Of a DNA stretch of 16,708 nucleotides, positions 7,384-15,333 are shown piece by piece. Source of the stretch: a bacterium UBA1790 (lineage in GTDB: Bacteria > Bacteroidota > Bacteroidia > Bacteroidales > Muribaculaceae). The position numbers and the translations under genes are program-made. The notes beneath the pieces were generated by a model. It ran no database searches. It had not been told where the DNA came from and saw nothing but the letters and a program-made list of their open reading frames with translations. Within the stretch, counting starts at the first letter, position 1; each line of letters begins with the position of its first letter. The stretch lies in contig DCGA01000198.1 in NCBI GenBank assembly GCA_002314465.1, positions 185-16,892 of the forward strand. Reading direction: 5' to 3'.

Positions 7384-7450
7384 GCGCTCGGGTATCATCA
7401 CATCGTGCGCTCGGGTATCATCACATCGTGCGTTTGGGTATCATCATCGG
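7384..7450. repeat. 23-bp tandem repeat, about 2.9 copies
   Basis: Two identical 23-bp units (7384-7406 and 7407-7429), core CTCGGGTATCATCACATCGT, are followed by a degenerate third (7430-7450, GCGTTTGGGTATCATCATCGG). There are no spacers, so this is not a CRISPR array. Confidence 0.85.
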
Positions 7451-7515
7451 GTATTGTGTCCTGTCACGGCGCTCGGATAACATCTTCGGGCGGGTGTGCT
7501 TGCGTGTGCGCATGT

Positions 7516-7531
7516 ATTAATAATTATTAAT
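7516..7531. promoter_or_regulatory. 16-bp AT palindrome upstream of the DUF2723 promoter
   Basis: ATTAATAATTATTAAT is a perfect palindrome ending 27 bp before the -7 box of the next gene. It could be an operator or an AT-rich upstream element; low-complexity AT sequence makes chance symmetry likely too. Confidence 0.3.
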
Positions 7532-7558
7532 TATATCGCCCATATCAAAGTTTTACTG

Positions 7559-7566
7559 TACTTTTG
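7559..7566 (+). promoter_or_regulatory. -7 promoter box (TACTTTTG) of the DUF2723 gene
   Basis: TACTTTTG fits TAnnTTTG and lies 42 nt before the ATG at 7609, giving a leader of about 35-40 nt. No convincing TTTG -33 element is seen. Confidence 0.6.
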
Positions 7567-7608
7567 TAGGATATTACACAAATAGCGCAAATTAATAACT
7601 TCATTATA

Positions 7609-10600
7609 ATGAGAAAATACAACATTATTAACAACACCCTCGGTTGGATCGTGTTTGTGGTGGCTGCCATCACTTACCTGCTCACAATCGAGCCCACAGC
7701 AAGTTTCTGGGACTGTCCCGAGTTTATCGCACAAGGCTTTAAGAGCGAGATAGGCCATCCGCCCGGCAACCCCATCTTCATTCTTGCGGCACGCTTTGCC
7801 GCTAACTTTGCCGGTGGCGACATCACCAAGGTGTCGGCTTGCGTCAATTCAATGTCGGCTATCTTCAGTGCCCTCACCATTCTCCTGCTTTTCTGGACCG
7901 TTACCCACCTGGTAAAGAAGCTCGTGGTTAACGACGGCGAGGAAGACAAGATGACCCTGGCACAGTACCTCGTCGTTATGGGCGGTGGTATTGCAGGCGC
8001 ACTTGCCTACACCTGGAGCGACACGTTCTGGTTCTCGGCAGTCGAGGCCGAGGTTTATGCCTTCTCTTCGTTCTGCACAGCGCTTGTGTTCTGGCTCATC
8101 CTCAAGTGGGAGAATCGTGCCGACCAGCCCGACAGCGACCGTTGGCTCATCCTCATTGCCTATATTCTGGGCCTCTCGCTGGGTGTGCACTTGCTCAACC
8201 TGCTTTGTATCCCCGCTATTGCGCTTGTATACTACTACCGCAAGTATGACAACACTACTGCTAAGGGTTCGCTCATCACACTGGGCCTCTCGTTTGTAGT
8301 GATTCTGTTCATCCTCTACGGTCTGGAGCCCGGTTTCGTGGCAGTGAGCCAGCGTTTCGAGTTGTTCTTCGTTAATACACTTGGCTTCTCGTTCAACACT
8401 GGTGTGATTGCCTATGCTGCAGTCCTCGTCGGTGTTCTGGCATGGAACATCTACGAACTCTACAAGGGTAAGAACGAGATACTCATGAAGGTGTCGTTCA
8501 TGCTTGCTCTGCTCCTCTCGGGTGCGCTGTTCATCAGCAGCAAGTGGTACATATGGGCTGTACTTGTCATAGGTGCTGCATTCCTCATCTTCAATTACTT
8601 CAAGAAAACTCCCGTAAGGCTGTTCTCTAACATCTCCATCAGCATTCTCGTTATCTTCATCGGTTTTGCAAGTTACGGACTCATCCTTATCCGTTCTAAC
8701 GCCAACACTCCCCTTGACGAGAACTCTCCCAACAACACATTTGAGCTCACCAAGTACCTCAGCCGCGAGCAGTATGGCGAGACCCCGCTGTTCTACGGAC
8801 GTACATTCTCGAGCGAACTCGTGTATAAGGACAACGGCAACGGCGGTGCAACTCCCCTCAAGGAGGAAGGCTGGCCCATCTATGCACAGAAGGTTAAAGA
8901 GAGTCCCGACGAGCCCGACCAGTACATTGAGGTGGGCCGAAAGACCTCTTATGTATACTGCAAGGAACAGAACATGCTGTTCCCCCGCATCCACAGCGAG
9001 GCACATGCCCGTCAGTATCAGGAATGGCTCTCACTCGAAGGCCAGACTGTTGAGGGTGTGACACGTGTTGATGCGGATGGTAACCCCGCAGGTACAGAGA
9101 TGCTCCTGAAACCCACAATGCTGGAGAATCTGCGCTGGTTCATCGACTATCAGGTGAACTACATGTACTGGCGCTACTTCATGTGGAACTTCGCCGGCCG
9201 TCAGAACGACATCCAGGGCATGGGCGAGATCAACAACGGTAACTGGATTTCGGGTATCCCCTTCATCGACAATCTGCGCCTGGGCGACCAGTCGCTCCTT
9301 CCCCCCGACATGGGTGAGGGTAATAAGGGACACAACGTGTTCTACATGCTTCCCCTGCTCTTAGGTATCATCGGTCTGCTGTGGCAGGCTTATCGTGGCA
9401 AGCGCGGTATCGAGCAGTTCTGGGTGGTATTCTTCCTGTTCTTCATGACCGGCCTTGCCATCGTGATGTACCTTAACCAGACTCCCAGCCAGCCCCGTGA
9501 GCGTGACTACGCTTATGCCGGTTCGTTCTATGCTTATGCAATATGGATTGGTCTGGGTGTTGCCGGCCTGTGGCGCATGCTCGTTGCCCTTGTCGGTAAG
9601 GCTAAGAAGGGCAAAGCCGACAACAGCAACAGTGTTGCACTTGCAGCCGTTGCTGCCCTCGTGGGTCTTGCAGTTCCCGTGCAGATGGTAAGCCAGACAT
9701 GGGACGACCACGATCGCTCGGGCCGCTATGCAGCCCGCGACTTCGGTATGAACTACCTCTCGAGCCTCGAGAAGAATGCTATCATCTTCACCAACGGTGA
9801 TAACGACACATTCCCCTTGTGGTACCTGCAGGAGGTAGAGAACTACCGTACCGACGTGCGCGTGGTAAACCTGAGTTACCTGTCGACCGACTGGTACATC
9901 CGTCAGATGCAGCGTGCAGCCTATGAGAGCGCTCCGCTGCCCATGCTCGCCACCGGCAACACATTTGCCTACGACAACCGTCAGTTCAACTATTTCATCG
10001 AGCCCGATACAGCGATTTCGGTTCCCGTTCTCAAGTCTCTTGAGAGCCTCTATGGTCCCGACTATAAGGCTAACCGCTACAACCTGCCCGAAATCAAGTT
10101 CCCGCGCGTGTTTATACCCATCAACGCCGATGCAGCCGTCAAGGCTGGCGTGGTATCGCCCGAGAAGCGCGACATGATTGAGGAGTATATCCCCATGAAC
10201 CTCATGTCGATGGGTCAGGGCATGACATCGAGCCAGATTATGTCGCTCGATATCATCGCTTCAAGTATCAACCAGGGTTGGAAGCGTCCTTGCTACTTCG
10301 CAATGACAGTTCCCGAGAGTTATTACCTGGGTCTGAGCCCCTATCTGCTCAACACCGGTCTGGCTTATCAGGTATCGCCCTTGCGTCCCACCGACGGCAA
10401 CATCCACACCGACACCGACAAGATGTACAACAACGTGATGACCAAGTTCCGTTGGGGTGGTCTTGACACCGCCGAACCCGGTTCGCTCTACCTCGACGAG
10501 ACTATCCGCCGTATGGTTACAACTAACCGTACTGCAATCTCGGAACTTGCCAACGACCTTGCCAACGAGGGTGCTACCGCATTGCGTGCTGCCGAAAACG

Positions 10601-11100
10601 GTGCGACAATATTCATGGGCAAGGATGCCAAAGCCTATGCTGCCGACCGCTTTGACAAGGCGTTCAAGGTGCTCGAACTCATGAACACCAAGATGCCCGT
10701 CAAGGCTTGTCCTTACTCAATACAAATGGGTCAGCAGATTGCCGACATCTACCGTTTCATCGGTAAGGCTGGCAATAAGCCCGAGGCAACAAAGCGTGCT
10801 CTGGAGATCCTCGAGAGCGAAATCATGCGCTATGCCGACTACTCACGCTACTACCAGTCGCTGTCGCCGAGTATGTCGAGCCGCGTGACCAACATCGACC
10901 GCTACATCGACCAGCGTTACTTCCCCGAACTCATCATGGACTATGGTGCAATCGCCGGCGACAAGGCGTTTGAGGCAATGGTCAACAAGATTGGGGACAA
11001 GGGTGTGAGCCTTGAGCGCATCAACCACTTCATGAAGGTTCTCCAAGGTGCCAACGAGCCTCAGCCCGAGCAGAGTGCTGCAACCGATAGTGCAGAATAA
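7609..11100 (+). CDS. DUF2723 (GT117-type) polytopic membrane protein, putative glycosyltransferase
   Basis: This 1163-residue protein has the DUF2723 layout common in Bacteroidota. The N-terminal half holds many membrane segments, starting with residues 11-27, and conserved motifs typical of the family: WDCPEF at 34-39, GHPPGNP at 49-55 and SDTFWFSAVEAEVY at 137-150. Acidic residues in the first extracytoplasmic loop recall PMT/GT-C-type enzymes that use lipid-linked sugars. A soluble region (about 370-565) separates four more membrane segments (about 575-700) from a large C-terminal soluble domain containing NGDNDTFPLWYLQEVENY. Family placement is strong; the sugar donor and acceptor are unknown, and protein or envelope-glycan glycosylation is inference. 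A shorter 5' end is unlikely because the motifs lie so close to the start. It has its own promoter and a terminator after it; the deacetylase-family gene downstream may receive read-through. Confidence 0.9.
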   Translation: MRKYNIINNTLGWIVFVVAAITYLLTIEPTASFWDCPEFIAQGFKSEIGHPPGNPIFILAARFAANFAGGDITKVSACVNSMSAIFSALTILLLFWTVTHLVKKLVVNDGEEDKMTLAQYLVVMGGGIAGALAYTWSDTFWFSAVEAEVYAFSSFCTALVFWLILKWENRADQPDSDRWLILIAYILGLSLGVHLLNLLCIPAIALVYYYRKYDNTTAKGSLITLGLSFVVILFILYGLEPGFVAVSQRFELFFVNTLGFSFNTGVIAYAAVLVGVLAWNIYELYKGKNEILMKVSFMLALLLSGALFISSKWYIWAVLVIGAAFLIFNYFKKTPVRLFSNISISILVIFIGFASYGLILIRSNANTPLDENSPNNTFELTKYLSREQYGETPLFYGRTFSSELVYKDNGNGGATPLKEEGWPIYAQKVKESPDEPDQYIEVGRKTSYVYCKEQNMLFPRIHSEAHARQYQEWLSLEGQTVEGVTRVDADGNPAGTEMLLKPTMLENLRWFIDYQVNYMYWRYFMWNFAGRQNDIQGMGEINNGNWISGIPFIDNLRLGDQSLLPPDMGEGNKGHNVFYMLPLLLGIIGLLWQAYRGKRGIEQFWVVFFLFFMTGLAIVMYLNQTPSQPRERDYAYAGSFYAYAIWIGLGVAGLWRMLVALVGKAKKGKADNSNSVALAAVAALVGLAVPVQMVSQTWDDHDRSGRYAARDFGMNYLSSLEKNAIIFTNGDNDTFPLWYLQEVENYRTDVRVVNLSYLSTDWYIRQMQRAAYESAPLPMLATGNTFAYDNRQFNYFIEPDTAISVPVLKSLESLYGPDYKANRYNLPEIKFPRVFIPINADAAVKAGVVSPEKRDMIEEYIPMNLMSMGQGMTSSQIMSLDIIASSINQGWKRPCYFAMTVPESYYLGLSPYLLNTGLAYQVSPLRPTDGNIHTDTDKMYNNVMTKFRWGGLDTAEPGSLYLDETIRRMVTTNRTAISELANDLANEGATALRAAENGATIFMGKDAKAYAADRFDKAFKVLELMNTKMPVKACPYSIQMGQQIADIYRFIGKAGNKPEATKRALEILESEIMRYADYSRYYQSLSPSMSSRVTNIDRYIDQRYFPELIMDYGAIAGDKAFEAMVNKIGDKGVSLERINHFMKVLQGANEPQPEQSAATDSAE

Positions 11101-11117
11101 ACCGAACACATGATAAC

Positions 11118-11156
11118 AATAGGCATCTATAGTCATTGATAGGTGCCTATTTTTTT
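11118..11156 (+). terminator. Intrinsic terminator after the DUF2723 gene
   Basis: A 13-bp stem (11118-11130 with 11139-11151, arm AATAGGCATCTAT, one G-U pair), an 8-nt loop and a run of T residues to 11156. It starts 17 bp after the stop codon. An ATG at 11136 lies inside this hairpin and is not a credible start for the next gene. Confidence 0.9.
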
Positions 11157-11163
11157 AACTTTT
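11156..11163 (+). promoter_or_regulatory. Possible weak -7 box (TAACTTTT) for the deacetylase-family gene
   Basis: TAACTTTT differs from TAnnTTTG at the last base and directly abuts the terminator T-tract, 11 nt before the ATG at 11175. It could give a very short leader. Read-through of the terminator is the alternative source of transcript. Confidence 0.25.
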
Positions 11164-11174
11164 ACACGAAATAT

Positions 11175-11789
11175 ATGTTAGTAGAACGTCCGCCTTTGCT
11201 CTATCGCATGCTGTTTCCCGAAACGGTGTGGCGCATCCACAAGCGTGAGCACACGGTATACCTTACCTTTGACGACGGTCCTGTGCCCGAGGTTACGCCG
11301 TGGGTGCTCGACACGCTCGACCGCTATGGCATCAAGGCTACTTTCTTTATGGTGGGCGACAACGTGGCTCGCAACCCCGAACTCTATGAGGAAGTGAAAC
11401 GGCGTGGCCACAGCGTGGGCAACCACACCATGAATCACATGCAGGGCGCAAAGGTGAACACCCGCACCTACCTGCGCAATGTGTTCATGGCACACGAACT
11501 TATCGGGTCGTCGCTCTTCCGACCGCCCCACGGGTTGCTGCGATGGGCACAGTCGAAGGTGCTGCGCTCGCGTTTCCAAATAATCATGTATGACCTGGTT
11601 TCGCGCGACTACAGCAAGAAACTCAACGGAGAGCAGGTGTTCAATAACGTCAAGAAATATGCCCGCAACGGCTCTATCATCGTTTTCCATGACTCGATTA
11701 AGGCCGAGAAAAACATGAAATATGCTCTCCCGCGTGCTATAGAGTGGCTCATGGAGCAAGGTTATAGTTTTGACAAAATCCCCATGTGA
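11175..11789 (+). CDS. Polysaccharide deacetylase family protein (NodB/CE4)
   Basis: This 204-residue protein has the CE4/NodB motifs in order: TFDDGP at 31-36, with D33 as the likely catalytic base and D34 as a metal ligand; HTMNH at 84-88 giving two histidine ligands; RPPHG at 116-120; and FHDS at 171-174 with the distal histidine. This predicts a divalent-metal-dependent de-N-acetylase acting on peptidoglycan or another N-acetylated glycan. No signal peptide is visible from the ATG at 11175, so it is cytoplasmic or exported unconventionally; the only upstream start lies inside the terminator hairpin. The 204 residues are close to a bare NodB domain. The 3' end overlaps the queG start by 20 bp, so the two are co-transcribed, though their functions show no obvious link. 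Confidence 0.88.
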   Translation: MLVERPPLLYRMLFPETVWRIHKREHTVYLTFDDGPVPEVTPWVLDTLDRYGIKATFFMVGDNVARNPELYEEVKRRGHSVGNHTMNHMQGAKVNTRTYLRNVFMAHELIGSSLFRPPHGLLRWAQSKVLRSRFQIIMYDLVSRDYSKKLNGEQVFNNVKKYARNGSIIVFHDSIKAEKNMKYALPRAIEWLMEQGYSFDKIPM

Positions 11790-12702
11790 TATTGAAAGCC
11801 TCATCAAGCAACGGGCTTCCGAGCTCGACCTTGATGCCTGCGGCATAGCACGCGCTCATGCCGTAGACCCTGCTGCTGTGCAACGCTACCGCGAGTGGCT
11901 CGAAAGCGGGGGCAACGGTTGCATGGACTATGCTGCGCGATACCTCGATGTGCGCGATAATCCCGAACTCTTGCTTGAAGGCGCACGAAGTGTTATTGTA
12001 GTGGCGATGAACTACTACCCGGCTCGCAGGCAGAGCGATGATGCCCCGCAGTTTGCCTATTATGCCTACGGACGCGACTACCACGAGGTGATGCGCGACC
12101 GCTTGCAGAGGTTGGCTGCATACATACGCGAACTGGATGAAGGCTGCGCAACGCGTTGCTGTGTCGATACTGCCCCGTTGCGTGAGCGCTATTGGGCTAC
12201 GCAGGCCGGCGTGGGCTTTGTGGGACGCAACAATACCCTCATAGTGCCCGGAAAAGGCTCGTTTTTCTATCTGGGAGCGATAGTCACGACACTTGAACTT
12301 ACGCCCGACGAGCCATGCACGCTCACTTGCGGCGACTGCGGCTTGTGTGAGACTGCTTGCCCGGCAGGTGCCCTCAAGGGAGGCAAACCCGTGGACGCTT
12401 CTCGTTGCTTGTCGTGCCTCACGATAGAGTATCGCGGCGAATTACCCGAGTGGAGCCGTGAGGCCCTGGGGAACCGCGTTTATGGCTGCGACGAGTGCCA
12501 GCGATGCTGCCCTCATAACCGTAATGCCCGACCGACCGCCGTACCCGAACTGCAACCCAGCGAAGAGTTCATGTCGCTCACTGCCGAGCGCATCATGGCA
12601 ATGGATCAGGCGGAATTTTCGCGTATTTTCTCTCATAGCGCGGTTAAGCGCACCAAGTTGGCAGGCCTGCAGCGCAATATGGCCCACATCCTCAAGAAAT
12701 GA
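11770..12702 (+). CDS. queG: Epoxyqueuosine reductase
   Basis: This 310-residue protein matches QueG, the cobalamin- and 4Fe-4S-dependent enzyme that reduces epoxyqueuosine to queuosine in the wobble position of GUN-anticodon tRNAs. The N-terminal DUF1730-type domain contains the conserved segment VDTAPLRERYWATQAGVGF at 132-150, in which D133 is the expected catalytic acid, followed by GRNNTLI. A double-cluster ferredoxin domain follows: CGDCGLCETACP at 187-198, CLSC at 213-216 and CDECQRCCPHN at 240-250. The length fits the short Bacteroidota form, which lacks the HEAT-like C-terminal extension of the E. coli enzyme (379 residues). The start is TTG at 11770, overlapping the deacetylase-family gene by 20 bp; no in-frame ATG lies nearby. 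The cofactor implies that cobalamin is available to the cell. No other queuosine gene is in view. Confidence 0.95.
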   Translation: MTKSPCDIESLIKQRASELDLDACGIARAHAVDPAAVQRYREWLESGGNGCMDYAARYLDVRDNPELLLEGARSVIVVAMNYYPARRQSDDAPQFAYYAYGRDYHEVMRDRLQRLAAYIRELDEGCATRCCVDTAPLRERYWATQAGVGFVGRNNTLIVPGKGSFFYLGAIVTTLELTPDEPCTLTCGDCGLCETACPAGALKGGKPVDASRCLSCLTIEYRGELPEWSREALGNRVYGCDECQRCCPHNRNARPTAVPELQPSEEFMSLTAERIMAMDQAEFSRIFSHSAVKRTKLAGLQRNMAHILKK

Positions 12703-12709
12703 ATTGATG

Positions 12710-12727
12710 CCTTATAGAGATATAAGG
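12710..12727. repeat. Small hairpin after queG (CCTTATA/TATAAGG)
   Basis: A perfect 7-bp stem with a GAGA loop starts 7 bp after the queG stop. No T-tract follows, so it is at best a weak or processing structure. Confidence 0.4.
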
Positions 12728-12738
12728 TCTTGGGTAGG

Positions 12739-12846
12739 TCAAGTAGAACGTCTTCGACGTACAATGTGGATTGGCGTCAAAATCCCCAGGTAGGTCGCTG
12801 CGCTCCCTAACCTGGGGTTACTCAAGTGAAAACGTCTTCGACGTTT
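12739..12846. repeat. Intergenic element: two direct repeats flanking a hairpin
   Basis: Two near-identical repeats (12739-12760 and 12822-12844) each end in ACGTCTTCGACGT, itself a small hairpin. Between them, CCCCAGGT (12784-12791) pairs with ACCTGGGG (12810-12817). I see no gene here. The architecture resembles a mobile or dispersed intergenic repeat, different from the 95-bp element next to it. Confidence 0.65.
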
Positions 12847-12864
12847 GGTTTGTCTGTTTCTTAT

Positions 12865-12959
12865 GCGCCCTGAAGGGGCAATGGTGCTCTTAGCCCAGGG
12901 CAACGCCCAGGGTAAAGAATATTCGCAATGTGACGCCCTGAAAGGGCAAAAGCATTATT
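12865..12959 (-). repeat. 95-bp dispersed structured repeat, copy B (inverted)
   Basis: This is the reverse-complement counterpart of 7141-7236. Read on the minus strand it starts AATAATGCTTTTGCCC and ends CAGGGCGC, with the same three-hairpin plan; the central hairpin has one mismatched pair. It lies 10 bp beyond the 3' end of the MscS-family gene and may serve as its transcript end, but no U-tract is present. Confidence 0.85.
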
Positions 12960-12969
12960 TTCCTATTTC

Positions 12970-15318
12970 TTATTGCTGGGGTTGTGCCTTGATGTTGAGG
13001 TCGCGCTGCGGGAACGGAATCTCGATGCCGTTGTCGTTGAGGGCATTGTAGATTTGCTCCTTAACACGGGCGGTGTCGCTGAGGATTGTCTTCACCCTGA
13101 GCCATACCACTACGTCAAGGTCTACGCTGCTCTCGCCGAAGTTCTCAAACAGCACCTGGATGCCTTTCTTCTTGTCGTAGAAGTCGAGTTGCGAGAGTCG
13201 GTCAATGATAATCTGGCGCACCTTGTCCACATGCGAACCATAGGCAACGCCCACTACGATGACGGCCTTCTCATAGCCGTGGTTGCGGGTGAGGTTCTTG
13301 AAGTTCTTGCTGAACAACTGGCTGTTGAGGAACGCGATTACCGAGCCGTCGATGGTTTCAATCATGGTGCTCTGGTAGTTGATGTTGTCGACCTTGCCGC
13401 GAATGCCGTCGCACTCGATGATGTCGCCTATCTTCACGCGGCCGCTCATGAGCGACAAGCCGTAGAAGAGATTCTCGAGGGTGTCCTTCATCGCGAAACC
13501 GATACCGGTAGAGAGACCTGTAAGGATGAGGGTGATACCTGCGCGGTTCACGTCAAGTGTTACGAGTACGATGTAGATGTAGACGCCCCAACCCAGATAC
13601 TTGAGTATATTGATTGACAGCGACACAGCCTTGTTCTTAGACTTGGTCTTCCACTCACGCCACAGGATGTAGGAGTTGATGCAGATGTATATCAGGTAGT
13701 TGAACACAAATCCCAGTGCCACCACGAAGAGCAGCAAGTGCAGCGAGATGACGATTACATCGGGCAGGTTGACATACTTGGTAGTGAACACGGTGTAGCA
13801 CCACTCGGTGAGGTCAAACACCTTTGCCGCCCAGTAGATAGAGCCTGCCACACTATAGGTTGCTGCAATGGGGATAACCATCTTGTAGATAGCGTCGTAG
13901 AACCATGTCTGGCGTATGTCGGCGCTGTCGCTAATGTGCTTATCCTCGTAGCGGTGCAGCAAGTCGTAGATAACGGTGATGCCCTGGATGGCAGTGAGTT
14001 GGATGATCCACCAGATGAGCAACTGTACCGACATGAGCATGTAACCGCTCCACGCTATGCAGAGCGCCGCTATCATCACGATGAGCGAGATATAGGTGTA
14101 GAACATGTCGCTGCGGGGCATGAGTTTGCTCTTGCGTCGCACCACGATGAACTGCCAGATGGTGCACAGCAGCAGAATGAGGGGGAATGTGAGGTTAACG
14201 AGGGTGTTGGGTGCAAATGTGATGCGGTAGATGAACACCACAAAGCCTACAACCATGATTGGGATATAGAGCGACACTGCTTTGTTCACGAGGTCGCCCG
14301 CGATGCGTATGAGCAGCGACATCATGATGGCTACCACCAGCCATGCATACTCGCTGAGCAGACTTGATGCCATCACCATGAAGTAATGTTTCTCGGCAAC
14401 CTTCGATACTATAAATGTTGCTATGGCAAAGAGCAATGCGCTTGCGCAGGCAATGATTACCAGGCGTTTTTTCTTAAAGTCGTCGGTAACGAATCGTTTG
14501 GGAACGAGAAAACGTATAACCGCGGTGCTCAAGATGCTCGATCCGACAATGTAGACCACGATGAAGATAAACAGGAAGGTAATGAGGTTGCCTCGCCACT
14601 CGCTGCGTGCCTCATTGCTGGGGCTATACTTGTCGTGAATGTCGTTCTTGCTTGTCCTGATGTATCGGGGCAGTTGCATGAGCATTGTGGTATAGCTCTG
14701 GTCGCCGTTGATGAAGATGTTGCGGCGAATTTTTTCATAAGACATCACGGCAAAGTCGTTGAGCCTCTTGGCCTCTCCAAAGATATACAAGGCCTTCTTT
14801 TGTGTCTTTTCGAGTTGCAACTGGTGCACGGCCATGTCGGTGGCGATGGTGTGTGCCAGTGTAGCGCAACTGTCGCGGTTTTGCCGCATAACGCTATCGG
14901 TGAGCAGGAACGACGGGATGTCCTTGAGGGCTTTCTCAAGACGCACATACTGCTTTACCTGAGAGTTGTATTTCTCGGCAAACGCTTCGAATGGCATCAT
15001 GCGCTTTGTCATGTTGTTATACAAAGAGGTCGCTTCGTTGCAGGCATAAGTGAGGTCAAACACATAGTCGCTCTTCTGCGAGTAAAGCATAAGTTCAATC
15101 TGCTGACAGCGATTCATGGTCTCGACCATGTTGCGGTCGAACATCTTGTTCATCTCGGCGAATCGTTGCATGCGTGCAAGTTCTTCCTTGTGTGTACTTG
15201 AAAGTTCGGTGCACAGCACGCTCAGCGTGTTCTTGAGGTTGTGCTCCTTGAGCACTGCGTGGCCGCTCAGCGAGCCCGCCACTATCAATGCGATTGCAAA
15301 TAATATTCGTTTAAGCAT
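12970..15318 (-). CDS. Large MscS-family mechanosensitive channel
   Basis: This 782-residue protein starts with a signal peptide (residues 1-21), followed by a mostly helical, glutamine- and lysine-rich periplasmic domain to about 240. About 11 membrane segments follow (first near 244-266, last before the pore near 570-588). The pore-lining helix and beta domain of MscS lie at about 592-680: GLSTGIGFAMKDTLENLFYG (601-620), GRVKIGDIIECDGIRGKVDNI (within 626-646) and IAFLNSQLFSKNF (661-673). The C-terminal alpha-beta domain ends in IPFPQRDL (767-774), the usual MscS ending. Size and topology resemble MscK/MscM-type channels rather than the 286-residue MscS. Role: release of solutes on hypo-osmotic shock through the inner membrane. 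Its start lies 15 bp after the stop of the ATPase gene, with no perfect -7 box between, so it may be co-transcribed or use a promoter inside that gene. Confidence 0.93.
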   Translation of the reverse strand: MLKRILFAIALIVAGSLSGHAVLKEHNLKNTLSVLCTELSSTHKEELARMQRFAEMNKMFDRNMVETMNRCQQIELMLYSQKSDYVFDLTYACNEATSLYNNMTKRMMPFEAFAEKYNSQVKQYVRLEKALKDIPSFLLTDSVMRQNRDSCATLAHTIATDMAVHQLQLEKTQKKALYIFGEAKRLNDFAVMSYEKIRRNIFINGDQSYTTMLMQLPRYIRTSKNDIHDKYSPSNEARSEWRGNLITFLFIFIVVYIVGSSILSTAVIRFLVPKRFVTDDFKKKRLVIIACASALLFAIATFIVSKVAEKHYFMVMASSLLSEYAWLVVAIMMSLLIRIAGDLVNKAVSLYIPIMVVGFVVFIYRITFAPNTLVNLTFPLILLLCTIWQFIVVRRKSKLMPRSDMFYTYISLIVMIAALCIAWSGYMLMSVQLLIWWIIQLTAIQGITVIYDLLHRYEDKHISDSADIRQTWFYDAIYKMVIPIAATYSVAGSIYWAAKVFDLTEWCYTVFTTKYVNLPDVIVISLHLLLFVVALGFVFNYLIYICINSYILWREWKTKSKNKAVSLSINILKYLGWGVYIYIVLVTLDVNRAGITLILTGLSTGIGFAMKDTLENLFYGLSLMSGRVKIGDIIECDGIRGKVDNINYQSTMIETIDGSVIAFLNSQLFSKNFKNLTRNHGYEKAVIVVGVAYGSHVDKVRQIIIDRLSQLDFYDKKKGIQVLFENFGESSVDLDVVVWLRVKTILSDTARVKEQIYNALNDNGIEIPFPQRDLNIKAQPQQ

Positions 15319-15333
15319 ATAATTTGATTTATA

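Noticed and set aside
7384..7450. Possible CRISPR array
   Set aside because: The repeats are directly abutting without spacers, only three units exist and no cas gene is in view.
7105..7530. Several overlapping plus-strand reading frames of 64-79 residues in the intergenic block
   Set aside because: They cross the 95-bp repeat, the GC-rich hairpin and the 23-bp tandem repeat. Their peptides merely translate the repeats, and no start signal or domain is seen.
7849..9006. 385-residue antisense frame inside the DUF2723 gene
   Set aside because: It is the mirror of a strongly conserved membrane-protein gene; it lacks membrane segments or motifs and arises from the codon bias of the sense strand.
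13738..15201. Long plus-strand frames (209 and 271 residues) opposite the MscS-family gene
   Set aside because: They lie wholly within a gene with clear MscS motifs; their His/Val/Asp-rich composition is typical of antisense translation.
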